DNA of 64,000 bases from Endozoicomonas sp. G2_2 (GCF_017744135.1 NZ_JAGHQU010000008.1:62001-126000), one strand, 5' to 3'; counted from the first letter of the stretch, positions 25,160 to 36,161 are shown. Notes: generated from the sequence alone by a model not told the origin. Program-made: numbers and translations.

Positions 25160-26656
25160 ATGCCGCAAGCCTCGAATGCATCCGAAGTTCTGGACGTGCT
25201 GATTGTCGGCGCCGGTATCTCCGGCATCGGCATGGCCTGTCACCTGCGCGAGACGTGCCCGGAGCAGTCGTTCGCCATTCTGGAGCGCCGCGCCGCGATC
25301 GGCGGCACCTGGGATCTGTTCCGGTACCCGGGCATCCGTTCGGATTCGGACATGTTCACCTTCGGCTACCGGTTCAGGCCCTGGCAGGAGCCGAAGACGC
25401 TGTCCGATGGCGCGTCGATCCGCGAATATCTGGTCGACACCGCGCAGGAATACGGCATCGCGGACCAGATCCACTACGGCCAGAAGACCACGCGTGCGGC
25501 CTGGTCCAGCGACGAGGCGTGCTGGACGCTGACCGTCGAGGACGAAGCCAGCGGACAAACCCGCAGCTGGCGCGCGCGCTATCTGGTGCTGTGTACCGGC
25601 TACTACCGCTACGATGCCGGCCACATGCCGGACTTTCCCGGCGCGGATCGTTTCAAGGGGCAGCTCATCCATCCCCAGCAGTGGCCGGAGGATCTCGATT
25701 ACCGCAACAAGAAAGTGGTGGTGATCGGCAGTGGCGCGACGGCGATCACGCTGGTCCCGGCGATGGCCGAAGAGACCGCGCATATCACCATGCTGCAGCG
25801 TTCGCCGTCCTATATCGCCTCGCTACCCGCGGTGGATCAGATCTCCAAGACCCTGCAGCGCTGGCTGCCCGATCGCTGGGTCTTCGGCATGGCGCGCAAG
25901 CGCAATATTCATATCCAGCGGCTGATCTATGTCGCCGCGCGCAAGTACCCGAAGCTGGTGCGCCGGCTGCTGCTGGCGAGCGTGCGCCGCCAGGTCGGCA
26001 ACGACGTCGACATGCGCCATTTCACGCCGTCCTACAACCCCTGGGACGAGCGGCTGTGCGTCGTGCCCAACGGCGACCTGTTCAAGACGTTGCGCTCGGA
26101 CAAGGCCGATATCGTCACCGATCATATCGAGACGTTCACCGAAAACGGCATTCAGCTGAAATCGGGCGAAACGCTCGAGGCCGATATCGTGATCTCCGCC
26201 ACCGGGCTGAACATGCAGATGCTGGGCGATATCGAGCTGGTGAAGGACGGCGAGGTCCAGGCGCCCAACCAGCACATGACCTACAAGGGCGTGCTGCTCG
26301 AGAACGTGCCCAATCTGGCCGCGATCTTCGGTTATACCAACGCATCGTGGACGCTCAAGGCCGATATCGCCGCGACCTATGTCTGTCGCCTGCTCCAGCA
26401 TATGGCGGCGGAGGGTTATCGCAGCGCGACGCCGCGCGCGGTCGACGCGCAGGCGCAGGACAGTTCGATCATGGACGCGTTGAACTCCAACTATGTCCAG
26501 CGCGCGAGCCACCGGCTGCCGCGTCAGGGCGACAAGCTGCCGTGGCGGGTCCTCAACCACTACAGCCGCGACCGCGACATGCTTGTCGAGCAGCCGATCG
26601 AGGACGGCGTGCTTCAATTCGACGCCGCCGCTGACGAACGCCGCGACGCCGCCTGA
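25160..26656 (+). CDS. Flavin-containing monooxygenase, AlmA-like (long-chain alkane)
   Basis: 498 aa FAD/NADPH enzyme. The FAD site is VLIVGAGISGIGMACHL and the NADPH site KVVVIGSGATAITLVPAM. Between them lies YPGIRSDSDMFTFGYRFRPW, and DMRHFTPSYNPWDERLCVVP is characteristic of AlmA/EthA-type monooxygenases. AlmA hydroxylates very long n-alkanes; Baeyer-Villiger activity is the alternative. An ATG at 25142 is in frame but lies inside the dyad and lacks a ribosome site, so 25160 is preferred. It converges on the gene at 26666 with a 9-base gap. Confidence 0.78.
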   Translation: MPQASNASEVLDVLIVGAGISGIGMACHLRETCPEQSFAILERRAAIGGTWDLFRYPGIRSDSDMFTFGYRFRPWQEPKTLSDGASIREYLVDTAQEYGIADQIHYGQKTTRAAWSSDEACWTLTVEDEASGQTRSWRARYLVLCTGYYRYDAGHMPDFPGADRFKGQLIHPQQWPEDLDYRNKKVVVIGSGATAITLVPAMAEETAHITMLQRSPSYIASLPAVDQISKTLQRWLPDRWVFGMARKRNIHIQRLIYVAARKYPKLVRRLLLASVRRQVGNDVDMRHFTPSYNPWDERLCVVPNGDLFKTLRSDKADIVTDHIETFTENGIQLKSGETLEADIVISATGLNMQMLGDIELVKDGEVQAPNQHMTYKGVLLENVPNLAAIFGYTNASWTLKADIAATYVCRLLQHMAAEGYRSATPRAVDAQAQDSSIMDALNSNYVQRASHRLPRQGDKLPWRVLNHYSRDRDMLVEQPIEDGVLQFDAAADERRDAA

Positions 26657-26665
26657 TCTGACGCG

Positions 26666-27433
26666 CTAACCGACGCGAGGCTGGGTGCCGCGCTGCAGCT
26701 GCTGCAGCGCGCGGGCATAGCCGTCGAAGCCCTCGGCGAGATAATCCAGCACCGGCGCCAGGTCGAGATCCCGGGCGAGCCGGTGCGAGGCGGCCTGGTG
26801 ATAGGCGTTGCGCCCCATGTCGCGGTAATAATCCACACCCAGGGCGCTGCGGCCATAGCGCAGCCGGTGTTCGATCCAGCCGCGGCCGACGCCGGCCAGA
26901 AACAGCGCGTAGTTGCCCAGATGCGCATGCACGAGAAACTGGCGTTCGTGCTCGCTCTCGGCGGCCTCGGCGATCAGATCGATCAGGTATTCGAAGCTTT
27001 CCTGCTCGCCGGGCTGTACGCGGTACAGCCGGTCGGTGCGCACGAACAGGCTGAGCAGATTGGCCAGATAGCGGATCACGCGCCGCTGCAGATAGGTCTT
27101 CGGGCGCGGCAGACGTCGGCGTAGCACGACATGGAAATACAGCTGCGGCGAAATATCCAGCCAGCCGCCGCTGTCGCCGGCGACCTTGCGATAGATCGCG
27201 TCCTGCTCGATCAGCGCCTCGATCGCGGGCGACACGCCTTCGGTGATCAGTGCGTCGTCGGCCGTGTCATAGCCGGCGGCATCGAGCAGGAAGGCGATAT
27301 CGCGCGGGCTCAGCCAGGTGGCATCGGCATGGGCGAAGTCGGGCACCCGGGGCACGGCGGGACGCGGCGCGCGGGCGGCCTGCGGTTCGGGCCGCGAGGC
27401 CCCGGCGTGGATGGAAACGATCTTGTCGCTCAT
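26666..27433 (-). CDS. Conserved hypothetical helical protein
   Basis: 255 aa, no family recognised. After a ~35-residue Pro/Ala/Arg-rich N-terminus the rest is predicted alpha-helical. Notable segments are [40 protein letters not shown] and [20 protein letters not shown]. No signal peptide or clear membrane segment. It has a composition like the core genome and is divergent from glnS (about 180 bases between starts). Confidence 0.65.
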   Translation of the reverse strand: MSDKIVSIHAGASRPEPQAARAPRPAVPRVPDFAHADATWLSPRDIAFLLDAAGYDTADDALITEGVSPAIEALIEQDAIYRKVAGDSGGWLDISPQLYFHVVLRRRLPRPKTYLQRRVIRYLANLLSLFVRTDRLYRVQPGEQESFEYLIDLIAEAAESEHERQFLVHAHLGNYALFLAGVGRGWIEHRLRYGRSALGVDYYRDMGRNAYHQAASHRLARDLDLAPVLDYLAEGFDGYARALQQLQRGTQPRVG

Positions 27434-27610
27434 CGAAGCGCTCCGGTTGTCTCGTCTTTATTGATAACCCAAATGGGCGAATCTGCCCAGCGCGGGCCGG
27501 CCCCCGGCAGGCGAAGACGGGGCGAATCGGGGTCGACCGAGCCGCTATACTGGCGCCACGTATTGTTCATTCATCGATCCGTTCGACCCGCAGAGCGCCC
27601 GCCAGACCCT

Positions 27611-29332
27611 ATGACCGACACCGCATCGAACGACAGCCGTAGCGACGCCACCGCAGCCGACACCAGGCGTGGCAACAATTTCGTGCGCAACATGATCGCC
27701 GAGCAGATCGAGCGCGGCGCGCATACCGGCGAGGTGGTCACCCGTTTTCCGCCCGAGCCGAACGGCTTTCTGCATATCGGCCATGCCAAGTCGATCTGCC
27801 TGAACTTCGGCCTGGCCGAATATTTCGGCGGCCGTTGCCGGCTGCGTTTCGACGACACCAACCCGGAAAAAGAGGAACAGGCGTTCATCGATTCCATCCA
27901 GGAAGACGTGCACTGGCTGGGTTTCGACTGGGACGGCGCGGTGCGCTTCACCTCGGACTATTTCGACACCCTCTACGACTACGCCCTGCACCTGATCGAA
28001 AACGGCGATGCCTATGTCGACGAGCTGACCTCGGAACAGGCGCGCGAATACCGCGGCGACTGGAACACGCCGGGCACCAACAGCCCCTATCGCGATCGCA
28101 CGCCGGCAGAGAATCTCGCCGCGTTCGAGAAGATGCGCGCCGGCGAGTTCGCCGAAGGCACGGCCTCGCTACGCGCCAAGATCGACATGGCCGCCGGCAA
28201 CATGAACCTGCGCGACCCGATCATCTATCGCATCCGCCATGCCGCCCATCATCAGACCGGCGACAAGTGGTGCATCTATCCGTCTTACGACTTCGCCCAC
28301 GGCCAGTCGGATGCCATCGAAGGCGTCACCCATTCCATCTGCACGCTGGAATTCGAGGATCACCGCCCGCTCTACGACTGGTTCCTCGAACACCTGCCGG
28401 TGCCCGCACGCCCGGTACAGACCGAGTTCGGCCGCCTGAACCTGAACTACACCGTCACCAGCAAGCGCAAGCTCAAGCGATTGATCGACGAGAACGTGGT
28501 CGACGGCTGGGACGATCCGCGTATGCCCACGCTGGCCGGCATCCGCCGGCGCGGCTATACGCCCGCGTCGATCCGCAACTTCTGCGAAACGATCGGCGTG
28601 GCGCGGACCGACGGTGTGGTCGATGCGGCAATGCTCGAACACGCCATCCGCGATGACCTGAACAACAACGCCCCGCGTGCGATGTGTGTGCTCGACCCGC
28701 TCAAGATCGTGATCACGAACTATCCGGAAGACGGCGTCGAAAAGCTGGTGGCTGCCGGCCACCCGAACCGCGACGATATGGGCGAGCGCACCCTGCCGTT
28801 CACCCGCGAAGTGCTGATCGAGAAAGAGGATTTCCGCGAACAGGCGAACAAGAAGTACAAGCGGCTGGTGCTGGGCAAGCGCGTGCGCCTGCGCAACGCC
28901 TACGTCATCGAAGCCACGGACGTGGTCAAGAACGACGCCGGCGATATTATCGAGGTGCATTGCAGCTACGATCCGGACACGCTGGGCGACAATCCGGCCG
29001 ACGGTATCAAGCCCAAGGGCGTGATCCACTGGGTCTCGGCCAGCCACGGCAAGCGGGCCGTAGTGCGCCAGTACGACCGCCTGTTCGCCAGCGAACACCC
29101 CGGCCGCGGCGATCGCGACATGCTCGATGATCTCAACCCGGATTCGCTGACCGTAATCGAAAACTGCGTCATCGAGCCGGACCTGGCCACGGTCGAGCCG
29201 GAATACCGCGTCCAGTTCGAACGGATCGGCTATTTCGTCGCCGACCGCCACGATCACGCGCCCGGCAAGCCGGTGTTCAATCGCATCGTGCCGCTACGCG
29301 ATACCTGGGCGAAGATCGCCGGCGACGGCTAG
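27611..29332 (+). CDS. glnS: Glutaminyl-tRNA synthetase
   Basis: 573 aa class I aminoacyl-tRNA synthetase charging tRNA-Gln. The HIGH motif lies in [18 protein letters not shown] and the KMSKS-equivalent in [13 protein letters not shown]. The segment [20 protein letters not shown] is typical of GlnRS. The N-terminal ~20 residues are variable. ATG 27611 fits the family; upstream in-frame codons cross the divergent gene. A TATACT at 27546-27551 may be its -10, but no good -35 is visible. Confidence 0.95.
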   Translation: MTDTASNDSRSDATAADTRRGNNFVRNMIAEQIERGAHTGEVVTRFPPEPNGFLHIGHAKSICLNFGLAEYFGGRCRLRFDDTNPEKEEQAFIDSIQEDVHWLGFDWDGAVRFTSDYFDTLYDYALHLIENGDAYVDELTSEQAREYRGDWNTPGTNSPYRDRTPAENLAAFEKMRAGEFAEGTASLRAKIDMAAGNMNLRDPIIYRIRHAAHHQTGDKWCIYPSYDFAHGQSDAIEGVTHSICTLEFEDHRPLYDWFLEHLPVPARPVQTEFGRLNLNYTVTSKRKLKRLIDENVVDGWDDPRMPTLAGIRRRGYTPASIRNFCETIGVARTDGVVDAAMLEHAIRDDLNNNAPRAMCVLDPLKIVITNYPEDGVEKLVAAGHPNRDDMGERTLPFTREVLIEKEDFREQANKKYKRLVLGKRVRLRNAYVIEATDVVKNDAGDIIEVHCSYDPDTLGDNPADGIKPKGVIHWVSASHGKRAVVRQYDRLFASEHPGRGDRDMLDDLNPDSLTVIENCVIEPDLATVEPEYRVQFERIGYFVADRHDHAPGKPVFNRIVPLRDTWAKIAGDG

Positions 29333-29530
29333 CGGCTCGCTCGCGGCGCTTACGTTGTGCCTGTTCTGGATCCATTGATCGAGGTTCTTGACGCGGCCGT
29401 GGCGCGTTCGCCCTCGTGTCTTCCGGATACCAGGCGCCGCCTGACGACTGGCCGGATCGTCGCCGACACGCGGCCGATATGCAGCCTCGAAGTCCCGACT
29501 TCGCCGGCCCGCAGCCGATAGCGTGGGTGA

Positions 29531-31021
29531 TCAGGCGGTGGCCAGCATTTCGGCCAGCCAGCGTCGGGATTCGGCCGGGTCGATCACGTCGTCGATCTCG
29601 AAGAAGGTGGCCACGTTCTCGGCTTTGCCCTGCTCGTACATCGTGTCCACGAGCTGCTGAAAGCGTGCCGTGCGCTCGGCCGGGTCTTCGATGGCCGCGA
29701 GTTCGCGCCGGAAACCCAACGTCACCGCGCCTTCCACGCCCATCGGGCCGAGTTCGCCGTTCGGCCAGGCGACGGTGAACAGCGGGCGCTTGAGGTGCCC
29801 GCCCAGCATCGCCTGCGCGCCCAGGCCGTAGGCCTTGCGCAGGATGATGCCGTACCAGGGCACGCTGACCCGGGCGCCGGCAATGAACAGGGCCGATGCA
29901 TGGCGCACGGTGCCGGTCTTCTCGGCTTCGGGGCCGACCATGATGCCCGGTGTGTCGCAGAGCGTGAGCAGCGCAATGCCGTGGGTATCGCACAGGCGCA
30001 TGAAGTTCGCGGCCTTGCGCGCGGCCGGGCTGTCGATCGCGCCGGCCAGGCTGCGCGGGTTGTTGGCGAGCACGCCCAGAGCCTTGCCCTCGATCCGGAT
30101 GAACGCGGTAACGAGATTGGGCGCGTGGGTGGCGCCGAGTTCGGTCATCGAATCCGTATCCGCGAGTGCGGCGACGATGCGGCGCACGTCGTAGGTCATG
30201 CGCCGATTGTCGGGCATGGCCGCGCCGATCGCGGACGGGTCGCCCGCCGTGTAATGGGTGACATCGCCCTGGAAATAGGCCAGGCAGCGTTTTGCGGTGG
30301 CCACCGCTTCGGCCTCGTCATCGACGACGATATCCACCACGCCGATGGCGGCCTGCTCGTCGGCCGGGCCGATATCCTCGGGCGCGAAATCGCCGAGACC
30401 GCCGCCGGCGATCATGGCCGGCCCGGCCATGCCGAGATTGGCATCGCGGGTCGCGATGGTGATGTCGCAACAGCCGAAGAACGCCGCATTGCCGGCAAAA
30501 CAGCGCCCCGCGTTGATGCCGATCAACGGCACCTCGCCGCTCAGACGCGCGAACGAATAGAAGCTGGTGACCTCCAGGCCGGAGCTGGCGATGAGCGCGG
30601 TGTCCACGTCGCCCGGCCGGCCCCCGCCGCCCTCGGTGAAAAACACCACGGGCAGGCGATCGCGCAGGGCGATATCGACCATGCGGTCGGTCTTGCGGTG
30701 ATTCTGGAACCCCTGGGTGCCGGCCAGCACGGTGTAGTCGTAGCTCATCACCACGCAGCGGGCGGTGGCCGCGTCGAAGGCGTCGCCGTTGACGCGGCCG
30801 ACGCCGCTGACGAGCCCGTCGGCGGGCGTGTCGCGCTTGAGGTCATCGACCGCGCGGCGGCTGCGCTGGGCCGCGATCGCCAGCGCGCCGTACTCGAGAA
30901 AGCTGTCGGCATCGCATAGATCCGCGATGTTCTCGCGCGCGGTGCGCTTGCCGAGCTTGTGGCGCTTCGCGACGGCCTCGGGGCGTGCGCTGTCGCGGCC
31001 GGCTTCGTGGGGATCGGTCAT
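29531..31021 (-). CDS. Acyl-CoA carboxylase beta subunit (carboxyltransferase)
   Basis: 496 aa, two crotonase-like carboxyltransferase halves. The first has VLAGTQGFQNHRKTDRMVDI and FFTEGGGGRPGDVD. The second has GIALLTLCDTPGIMVGPEAE, and its acyl/biotin-site region reads VPWYGIILRKAYGLGAQAM. Members carboxylate propionyl-, methylcrotonyl- or geranyl-CoA with a biotin-carrying alpha subunit. No biotin carboxylase or BCCP gene is adjacent, so the partner must be elsewhere. Substrate unassigned. Confidence 0.8.
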   Translation of the reverse strand: MTDPHEAGRDSARPEAVAKRHKLGKRTARENIADLCDADSFLEYGALAIAAQRSRRAVDDLKRDTPADGLVSGVGRVNGDAFDAATARCVVMSYDYTVLAGTQGFQNHRKTDRMVDIALRDRLPVVFFTEGGGGRPGDVDTALIASSGLEVTSFYSFARLSGEVPLIGINAGRCFAGNAAFFGCCDITIATRDANLGMAGPAMIAGGGLGDFAPEDIGPADEQAAIGVVDIVVDDEAEAVATAKRCLAYFQGDVTHYTAGDPSAIGAAMPDNRRMTYDVRRIVAALADTDSMTELGATHAPNLVTAFIRIEGKALGVLANNPRSLAGAIDSPAARKAANFMRLCDTHGIALLTLCDTPGIMVGPEAEKTGTVRHASALFIAGARVSVPWYGIILRKAYGLGAQAMLGGHLKRPLFTVAWPNGELGPMGVEGAVTLGFRRELAAIEDPAERTARFQQLVDTMYEQGKAENVATFFEIDDVIDPAESRRWLAEMLATA

Positions 31022-31195
31022 GTTGGGTGTCCAGTGCGCGGTGCGCGTTCTTGTTCTGCCGGCTTCGCAGATTAAGCCACAGCCGGGCCTGCCTGCATCG
31101 TGCGCTCACCGCTGGATTACCCTGCCGGTGCGCTGAGTGCTTGAAAATCGCTATCCTGAGCGGCTACTTGTGCGCGCAGGGACAACGGATAACGC

Positions 31196-31843
31196 ATGGC
31201 AATGACGGATTGGGACGCCTGCGAGCAGCAGCTCGCGGCAGGCATCGAGACGCTGGGGGTGGCGGTCTCGAAAAGCGCGCAGGTGCAGCTGATCGCCTAT
31301 CTTCGCGAGCTGTCGACGTGGAATGCCACCTATAACCTCACGGCCGTGCGTGATCCGCTGGCCATGGTGACGCGGCATCTGCTCGACAGTCTCGCGGTGC
31401 TGGATTTCGTTACCGGCGCGGCGGTGGCGGATATCGGCAGCGGGCCCGGCCTGCCCGGGCTGGTGATTGCGATCGTGCGCCCGCGCATGGCGGTGACCGT
31501 GGTCGAAGCCAATCGCAAGAAGGCAGCGTTTCTGCGCCATGCGCGTCGGCGGCTCGGTCTCGAAAACGTCACCGTCGCGCAGGAGCGGGTCGAAGCCTGG
31601 CAGCCGCCCGAGAAATTCGATTGCGTGATCTGCCGCGCCTTTGCCGCGGCCGACGAATGCGCGCGCCTGGCCGGCCACGTTGTTGCCCCTGGCGGGCGTT
31701 TCCTGTTGATGAAGGGGCGCGATCCGGCGGCGGAACTGTCTGCGCTGCCGCTGGACTTCCGGCACGTCGACACTGTCTCGCTTGCCGTGCCGGGGCTGGC
31801 GGCGGAGCGGCATCTCGCGATTCTGGAGCCGGGCCTGATCTAG
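31196..31843 (+). CDS. rsmG: 16S rRNA (guanine527-N7) methyltransferase RsmG
   Basis: 215 aa. SAM motif VADIGSGPGLPGLVIAIVRP, preceded by the GidB signature WNATYNLTAVRDPLAMVTRHLLDSL (in two parts). It acts on the 530 loop of 16S rRNA; loss causes low-level streptomycin resistance. It precedes parAB, as in most gammaproteobacteria, but here a structured element separates it from parA. mnmG is not adjacent upstream. ATG 31196 or 31202 may start it. Confidence 0.93.
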   Translation: MAMTDWDACEQQLAAGIETLGVAVSKSAQVQLIAYLRELSTWNATYNLTAVRDPLAMVTRHLLDSLAVLDFVTGAAVADIGSGPGLPGLVIAIVRPRMAVTVVEANRKKAAFLRHARRRLGLENVTVAQERVEAWQPPEKFDCVICRAFAAADECARLAGHVVAPGGRFLLMKGRDPAAELSALPLDFRHVDTVSLAVPGLAAERHLAILEPGLI

Positions 31844-31883
31844 GCGCCGGCGCGCGGCGGGTCACAGCAGGGCGCCGAGTCCA

Positions 31884-31908
31884 AGGGCCTGTTGCCGTTT
31901 CATACGAG
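31884..31908 (+). repeat. Left terminal inverted repeat
   Basis: 25 bases beginning AGGGCCTGTTGCC, exact reverse complement of 32128-32152. It begins 41 bases after the rsmG stop codon. Confidence 0.85.
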
Positions 31909-32027
31909 TCCGCGCCAAGGACTGTTTTCCGGCAAGACGAGGCGTAGCGCGCGCCGCGCAGTCATTCTGCGCAAGCGGGCTAGAACGCTGGATTGCCAGA
32001 AAACAGCCCTTGTCCCGAAGGGTTGGG

Positions 32028-32113
32028 CCGCAAATCATGCCCTGCGGCGTTGCGAGTCTTGATCGTGGCACGCCACGATCGGCCACTCGCGCCTTGCAGA
32101 ACACGATTTGCGG
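32028..32113. repeat. Nested inverted repeats inside the element
   Basis: Three concentric arm pairs: CCGCAAATC (32028-32036) with GATTTGCGG (32105-32113); GCGAGT (32052-32057) with ACTCGC (32085-32090); GATCGTGGC (32061-32069) with GCCACGATC (32072-32080, 2-base loop). As RNA this would fold into one long interrupted stem. Confidence 0.75.
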
Positions 32114-32127
32114 ACGCCAACGCGGCG

Positions 32128-32152
32128 CTCGTATGAAACGGCAACAGGCCCT
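32128..32152 (-). repeat. Right terminal inverted repeat
   Basis: 25 bases ending GGCAACAGGCCCT, exact reverse complement of 31884-31908. It abuts the parA translation start region and leaves no recognisable Shine-Dalgarno between it and the ATG at 32166. Confidence 0.85.
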
Positions 32153-32165
32153 AGACTGAGCGCCC

Positions 32166-33011
32166 ATGAGCAATATCATCGCCATTGCCAACCAGAAAGG
32201 CGGCGTGGGCAAGACCACTACGAGCATCAATCTCGCCGCGGCCCTGGCCGAGGCCGAGCAGCGCGTGCTGCTCGTGGACATGGATGCGCAGGGCAACGCC
32301 ACGATGGGCGTGGGCGTGGACAAGAACGCGCTCGACGCCACGGTCTGCGACTTTCTGCTCGGCGACAAGGGCGTGTCGGAAGCGCTGCAGGTGGTACTCG
32401 ACGGCGAGTTCTTTCTGCTCGGCGCGAATGGCGACATGACGGCCGCCGAGGTGGGCCTGCGCGATCGCAAGAACGGTCGCCTGGCGCTCAAGAAGGCGCT
32501 CGCGGAAATATCCGACAGCTTCGATTACGTGGTCATCGACTGCCCGCCGGCGTTGTCCATGCTCACGGTCAACGCGCTGGCCGCGGCGCGCGGCGTGATC
32601 ATCCCCATGCAGTGCGAGTACTACGCGCTGGAGGGGTTGTCCGATCTGCTCGAAACGATCGAGAGCGTGCGCAAGATGATGAACCCGGATCTGATCATCG
32701 AAGGCGTGCTGCGCACCATGTTCGATCCGCGCAACCGGCTGACCGGCGACGTGTCGGCGCAGCTCACCGACTACTTCGGCAGCGCGGTCTACAACACCGT
32801 GATTCCGCGCAACGTCCGTCTGGCCGAAGCACCCAGTCACGGCGTGCCGATCATGCATTACGATAACGCCGCCTCGGGCGCCGCCGCCTATCGCGCGCTG
32901 GCCGCCGAGATTCTGGGGCGCGACGACAGCGAGATCATCGATGCGCCGCAAAAGGGCGCGCGCCGCGCGGTATCGTCCCTGTTCGGTCGGCGTCGGCGCT
33001 CGGCCGGCTGA
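32166..33011 (+). CDS. parA: Chromosome-partitioning ATPase ParA (Soj)
   Basis: 281 aa. Deviant Walker A KGGVGKTT at residues 11-18 (N-terminal IIAIANQKGGVGKTTTSINL), Walker A' VLLVDMDAQGNAT and Walker B DYVVIDCPPAL. It lacks an N-terminal HTH, so it is the chromosomal Soj type. It forms an ATP-dependent nucleoid gradient that moves ParB-parS complexes. The C-terminal ~20 residues are basic (RRAVSSLFGRRRRSAG). parB follows 30 bases later. Confidence 0.95.
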   Translation: MSNIIAIANQKGGVGKTTTSINLAAALAEAEQRVLLVDMDAQGNATMGVGVDKNALDATVCDFLLGDKGVSEALQVVLDGEFFLLGANGDMTAAEVGLRDRKNGRLALKKALAEISDSFDYVVIDCPPALSMLTVNALAAARGVIIPMQCEYYALEGLSDLLETIESVRKMMNPDLIIEGVLRTMFDPRNRLTGDVSAQLTDYFGSAVYNTVIPRNVRLAEAPSHGVPIMHYDNAASGAAAYRALAAEILGRDDSEIIDAPQKGARRAVSSLFGRRRRSAG

Positions 33012-33041
33012 TCGCGCGTACAAACCAAAGAACAGACGGCT

Positions 33042-33890
33042 ATGGCACAGAAGAAACGAGGACTGGGGCGGGGTCTGGAATCGCTGCTGAGCAACGATTT
33101 CGACGAAGCACCGGAAACCGGCAGCGAACTCGTCGAACTCGATCTCGACGCCCTGCGCCCGGGGCGCTATCAGCCGCGCCGCGACATGGACGCCGAGGCG
33201 CTGGAAGCGCTGGCGCAGTCGATTCGCACCCAGGGCATCGTCCAGCCGCTGGTCGTGCGTGAAACCGATGGCGGTTACGAGATCGTCGCCGGCGAGCGTC
33301 GCTGGCGTGCCGCGCGTCTGGCCGGGCTGGGCAAGGTGCCGGCCGTGGTGCGCGCCATGGCCGACGAGGCCGCGATGGCGGTCGCCCTCATCGAGAACAT
33401 CCAGCGCGAGGATCTCAACCCGCTGGAAGAGGCCGCTGCGCTGCGCCGGCTGATCGAGGAATGCGGGATGACCCACGCGGCCTGTGCCCAGGCCGTTGGC
33501 CGTTCGCGGGCTAGCGTGTCGAATCTGCTGCGCCTGTCGGAGCTCGTTTCCGAAGCACAGGCGTTGCTGCGTGCCGGCGATATACAGATGGGCCACGCTC
33601 GCGCGCTGCTGGGCGCGCCGGCCGCGCTGCAGGCCGACCTCGCGGCCCGCGTCGCGGCCCGTCAGCTGACCGTGCGCCAGACCGAGGCGCTGGTCGCCTC
33701 TGCCATGGCCGAGAACGACAGCGAGCCCGCCTCGCGCCAGAGCAATCGACTGGTGCGTTTCGAACGGGAGCTCGGCGATACCCTGGGTGCGAAGGTCACC
33801 GTGCGGTCGCAGCGAGGCGGCCGGGCACGGGTCGTGATCGACTACCCGAATGCCGCCGAACTGGACGCGTTGCTGGACCGCCTGAAGTAG
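33042..33890 (+). CDS. parB: Chromosome-partitioning protein ParB (Spo0J)
   Basis: 282 aa CTPase clamp that loads at parS. It opens MAQKKRGLGRGLESLLSND. The CTP-binding box is GYEIVAGERRWRAARLAG, followed by IENIQREDLNPLEEAAALRR and an HTH (THAACAQAVGRSRASVSNLL). The C-terminal dimerisation helix ends AAELDALLDRLK. I saw no parS-like 16-mer (TGTTTCACGTGAAACA or close) in the nearby sequence; sites are probably elsewhere near the origin. Confidence 0.95.
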   Translation: MAQKKRGLGRGLESLLSNDFDEAPETGSELVELDLDALRPGRYQPRRDMDAEALEALAQSIRTQGIVQPLVVRETDGGYEIVAGERRWRAARLAGLGKVPAVVRAMADEAAMAVALIENIQREDLNPLEEAAALRRLIEECGMTHAACAQAVGRSRASVSNLLRLSELVSEAQALLRAGDIQMGHARALLGAPAALQADLAARVAARQLTVRQTEALVASAMAENDSEPASRQSNRLVRFERELGDTLGAKVTVRSQRGGRARVVIDYPNAAELDALLDRLK

Positions 33891-33935
33891 GGCGAGAAAC
33901 CAAATTATTGTAGATAACACACGTTTTTGTCGCGA

Positions 33936-33964
33936 TTGACCTTCGATTTGGCTTTGTCTATAGT
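33936..33964 (+). promoter_or_regulatory. Strong sigma70 promoter of the atp operon
   Basis: -35 TTGACC (33936-33941), a 17-base spacer and -10 TATAGT (33959-33964). Predicted start near 33971, about 65 bases before the atpI ATG. The region is AT-richer than the surroundings, as expected for a promoter. Confidence 0.8.
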
Positions 33965-34036
33965 CCGCCGAGCGCCGGATCTGTCGCGAGAGAAAAGCGT
34001 GTCAGAACGGTGCAGCGGTGGGGGATTCGCGCAGTG

Positions 34037-35306
<1,270 letters not shown>

Positions 35307-35350
35307 TCTCACTGACCCACGACCCCACTGACTCGTAAACTGGAGAGTAG

Positions 35351-35632
<282 letters not shown>

Positions 35633-35685
35633 CACCCGGTTTCGCCTAGTCGCTTAAGTCGAGTTACGAAAGCCAGGGGTAACCC

Positions 35686-36159
35686 ATGAGCATCAATGCC
35701 ACACTGCTGGCCCAGATGATCGTCTTCGCGGTCTTCGTCTGGTTCACCATGAAGTTCGTATGGCCGCCGATCATGCAGGCCATGCGTGATCGCCAGAAGC
35801 GGATCAGCGAAGGTCTCGCGGCCGCCGAGCGCGGCGCCCGCGAGCTCAACGAAGCCACCGCCAAGGCCGAGGAAATGGTCGGCAAGGCGCGCGAGCAGGC
35901 CCAGGAAATCCTGACCAACGCTCAGCGCCAGGCCGACGATACCCTCGAGCGGGCTCGCGACGACGCCCGTGCCGAAGGCGAGCGCATCGTCACCGCTGCC
36001 CGCGAAGAAATCGATCAGGCCGTGGCTTCCGCCAAGGAAGACCTGCGCCGCGAAGTCGGTTCGCTGGCAGTGGTCGGTGCCGAGCGCATCCTCAAGCGCG
36101 AGATCGACGCCAAGGCGCATAACGACATCATCGACGACCTCGTCGCGGAGATTCGTTAG
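35686..36159 (+). CDS. atpF: ATP synthase subunit b
   Basis: 157 aa. One N-terminal membrane helix ([19 protein letters not shown]) is followed by a long charged coiled coil that links Fo to F1 through the delta subunit. AGGGG lies before the ATG. The atpH ATG follows 2 bases after the stop, implying translational coupling. Confidence 0.95.
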   Translation: MSINATLLAQMIVFAVFVWFTMKFVWPPIMQAMRDRQKRISEGLAAAERGARELNEATAKAEEMVGKAREQAQEILTNAQRQADDTLERARDDARAEGERIVTAAREEIDQAVASAKEDLRREVGSLAVVGAERILKREIDAKAHNDIIDDLVAEIR

Positions 36160-36161
36160 CC

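Larger units (their letters stand above)
31884..32152. mobile_element. 269-bp MITE-like element with 25-bp perfect terminal inverted repeats
   Basis: The terminal repeats (31884-31908 and 32128-32152) are exact reverse complements over 25 bases. Inside are two further self-complementary units: 31917-31935 with 31993-32011 (17 of 19 pairs), and a nested hairpin at 32028-32113. No transposase is encoded; the open frames crossing it are short or antisense shadows. No clear target-site duplication was found. The right end is 13 bases from the parA ATG. MITE, IS remnant or structured RNA gene are all possible. Confidence 0.6.

Noticed and set aside
29333-29530. Possible RNA gene in the glnS-carboxyltransferase gap
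   Set aside because: No tRNA cloverleaf or strong stem-loop series was found; it looks like ordinary convergent spacer.
31862-32491. Minus-strand open frame over the MITE-like element and the start of parA
   Set aside because: It overlaps the conserved Walker region of parA antisense and has a Ser/Arg-rich shadow composition; the repeat structure, not coding, explains the element.
33000-34036. parS site near parAB
   Set aside because: No 16-mer close to TGTTTCACGTGAAACA was found here by eye; a genome-wide motif scan would be needed.
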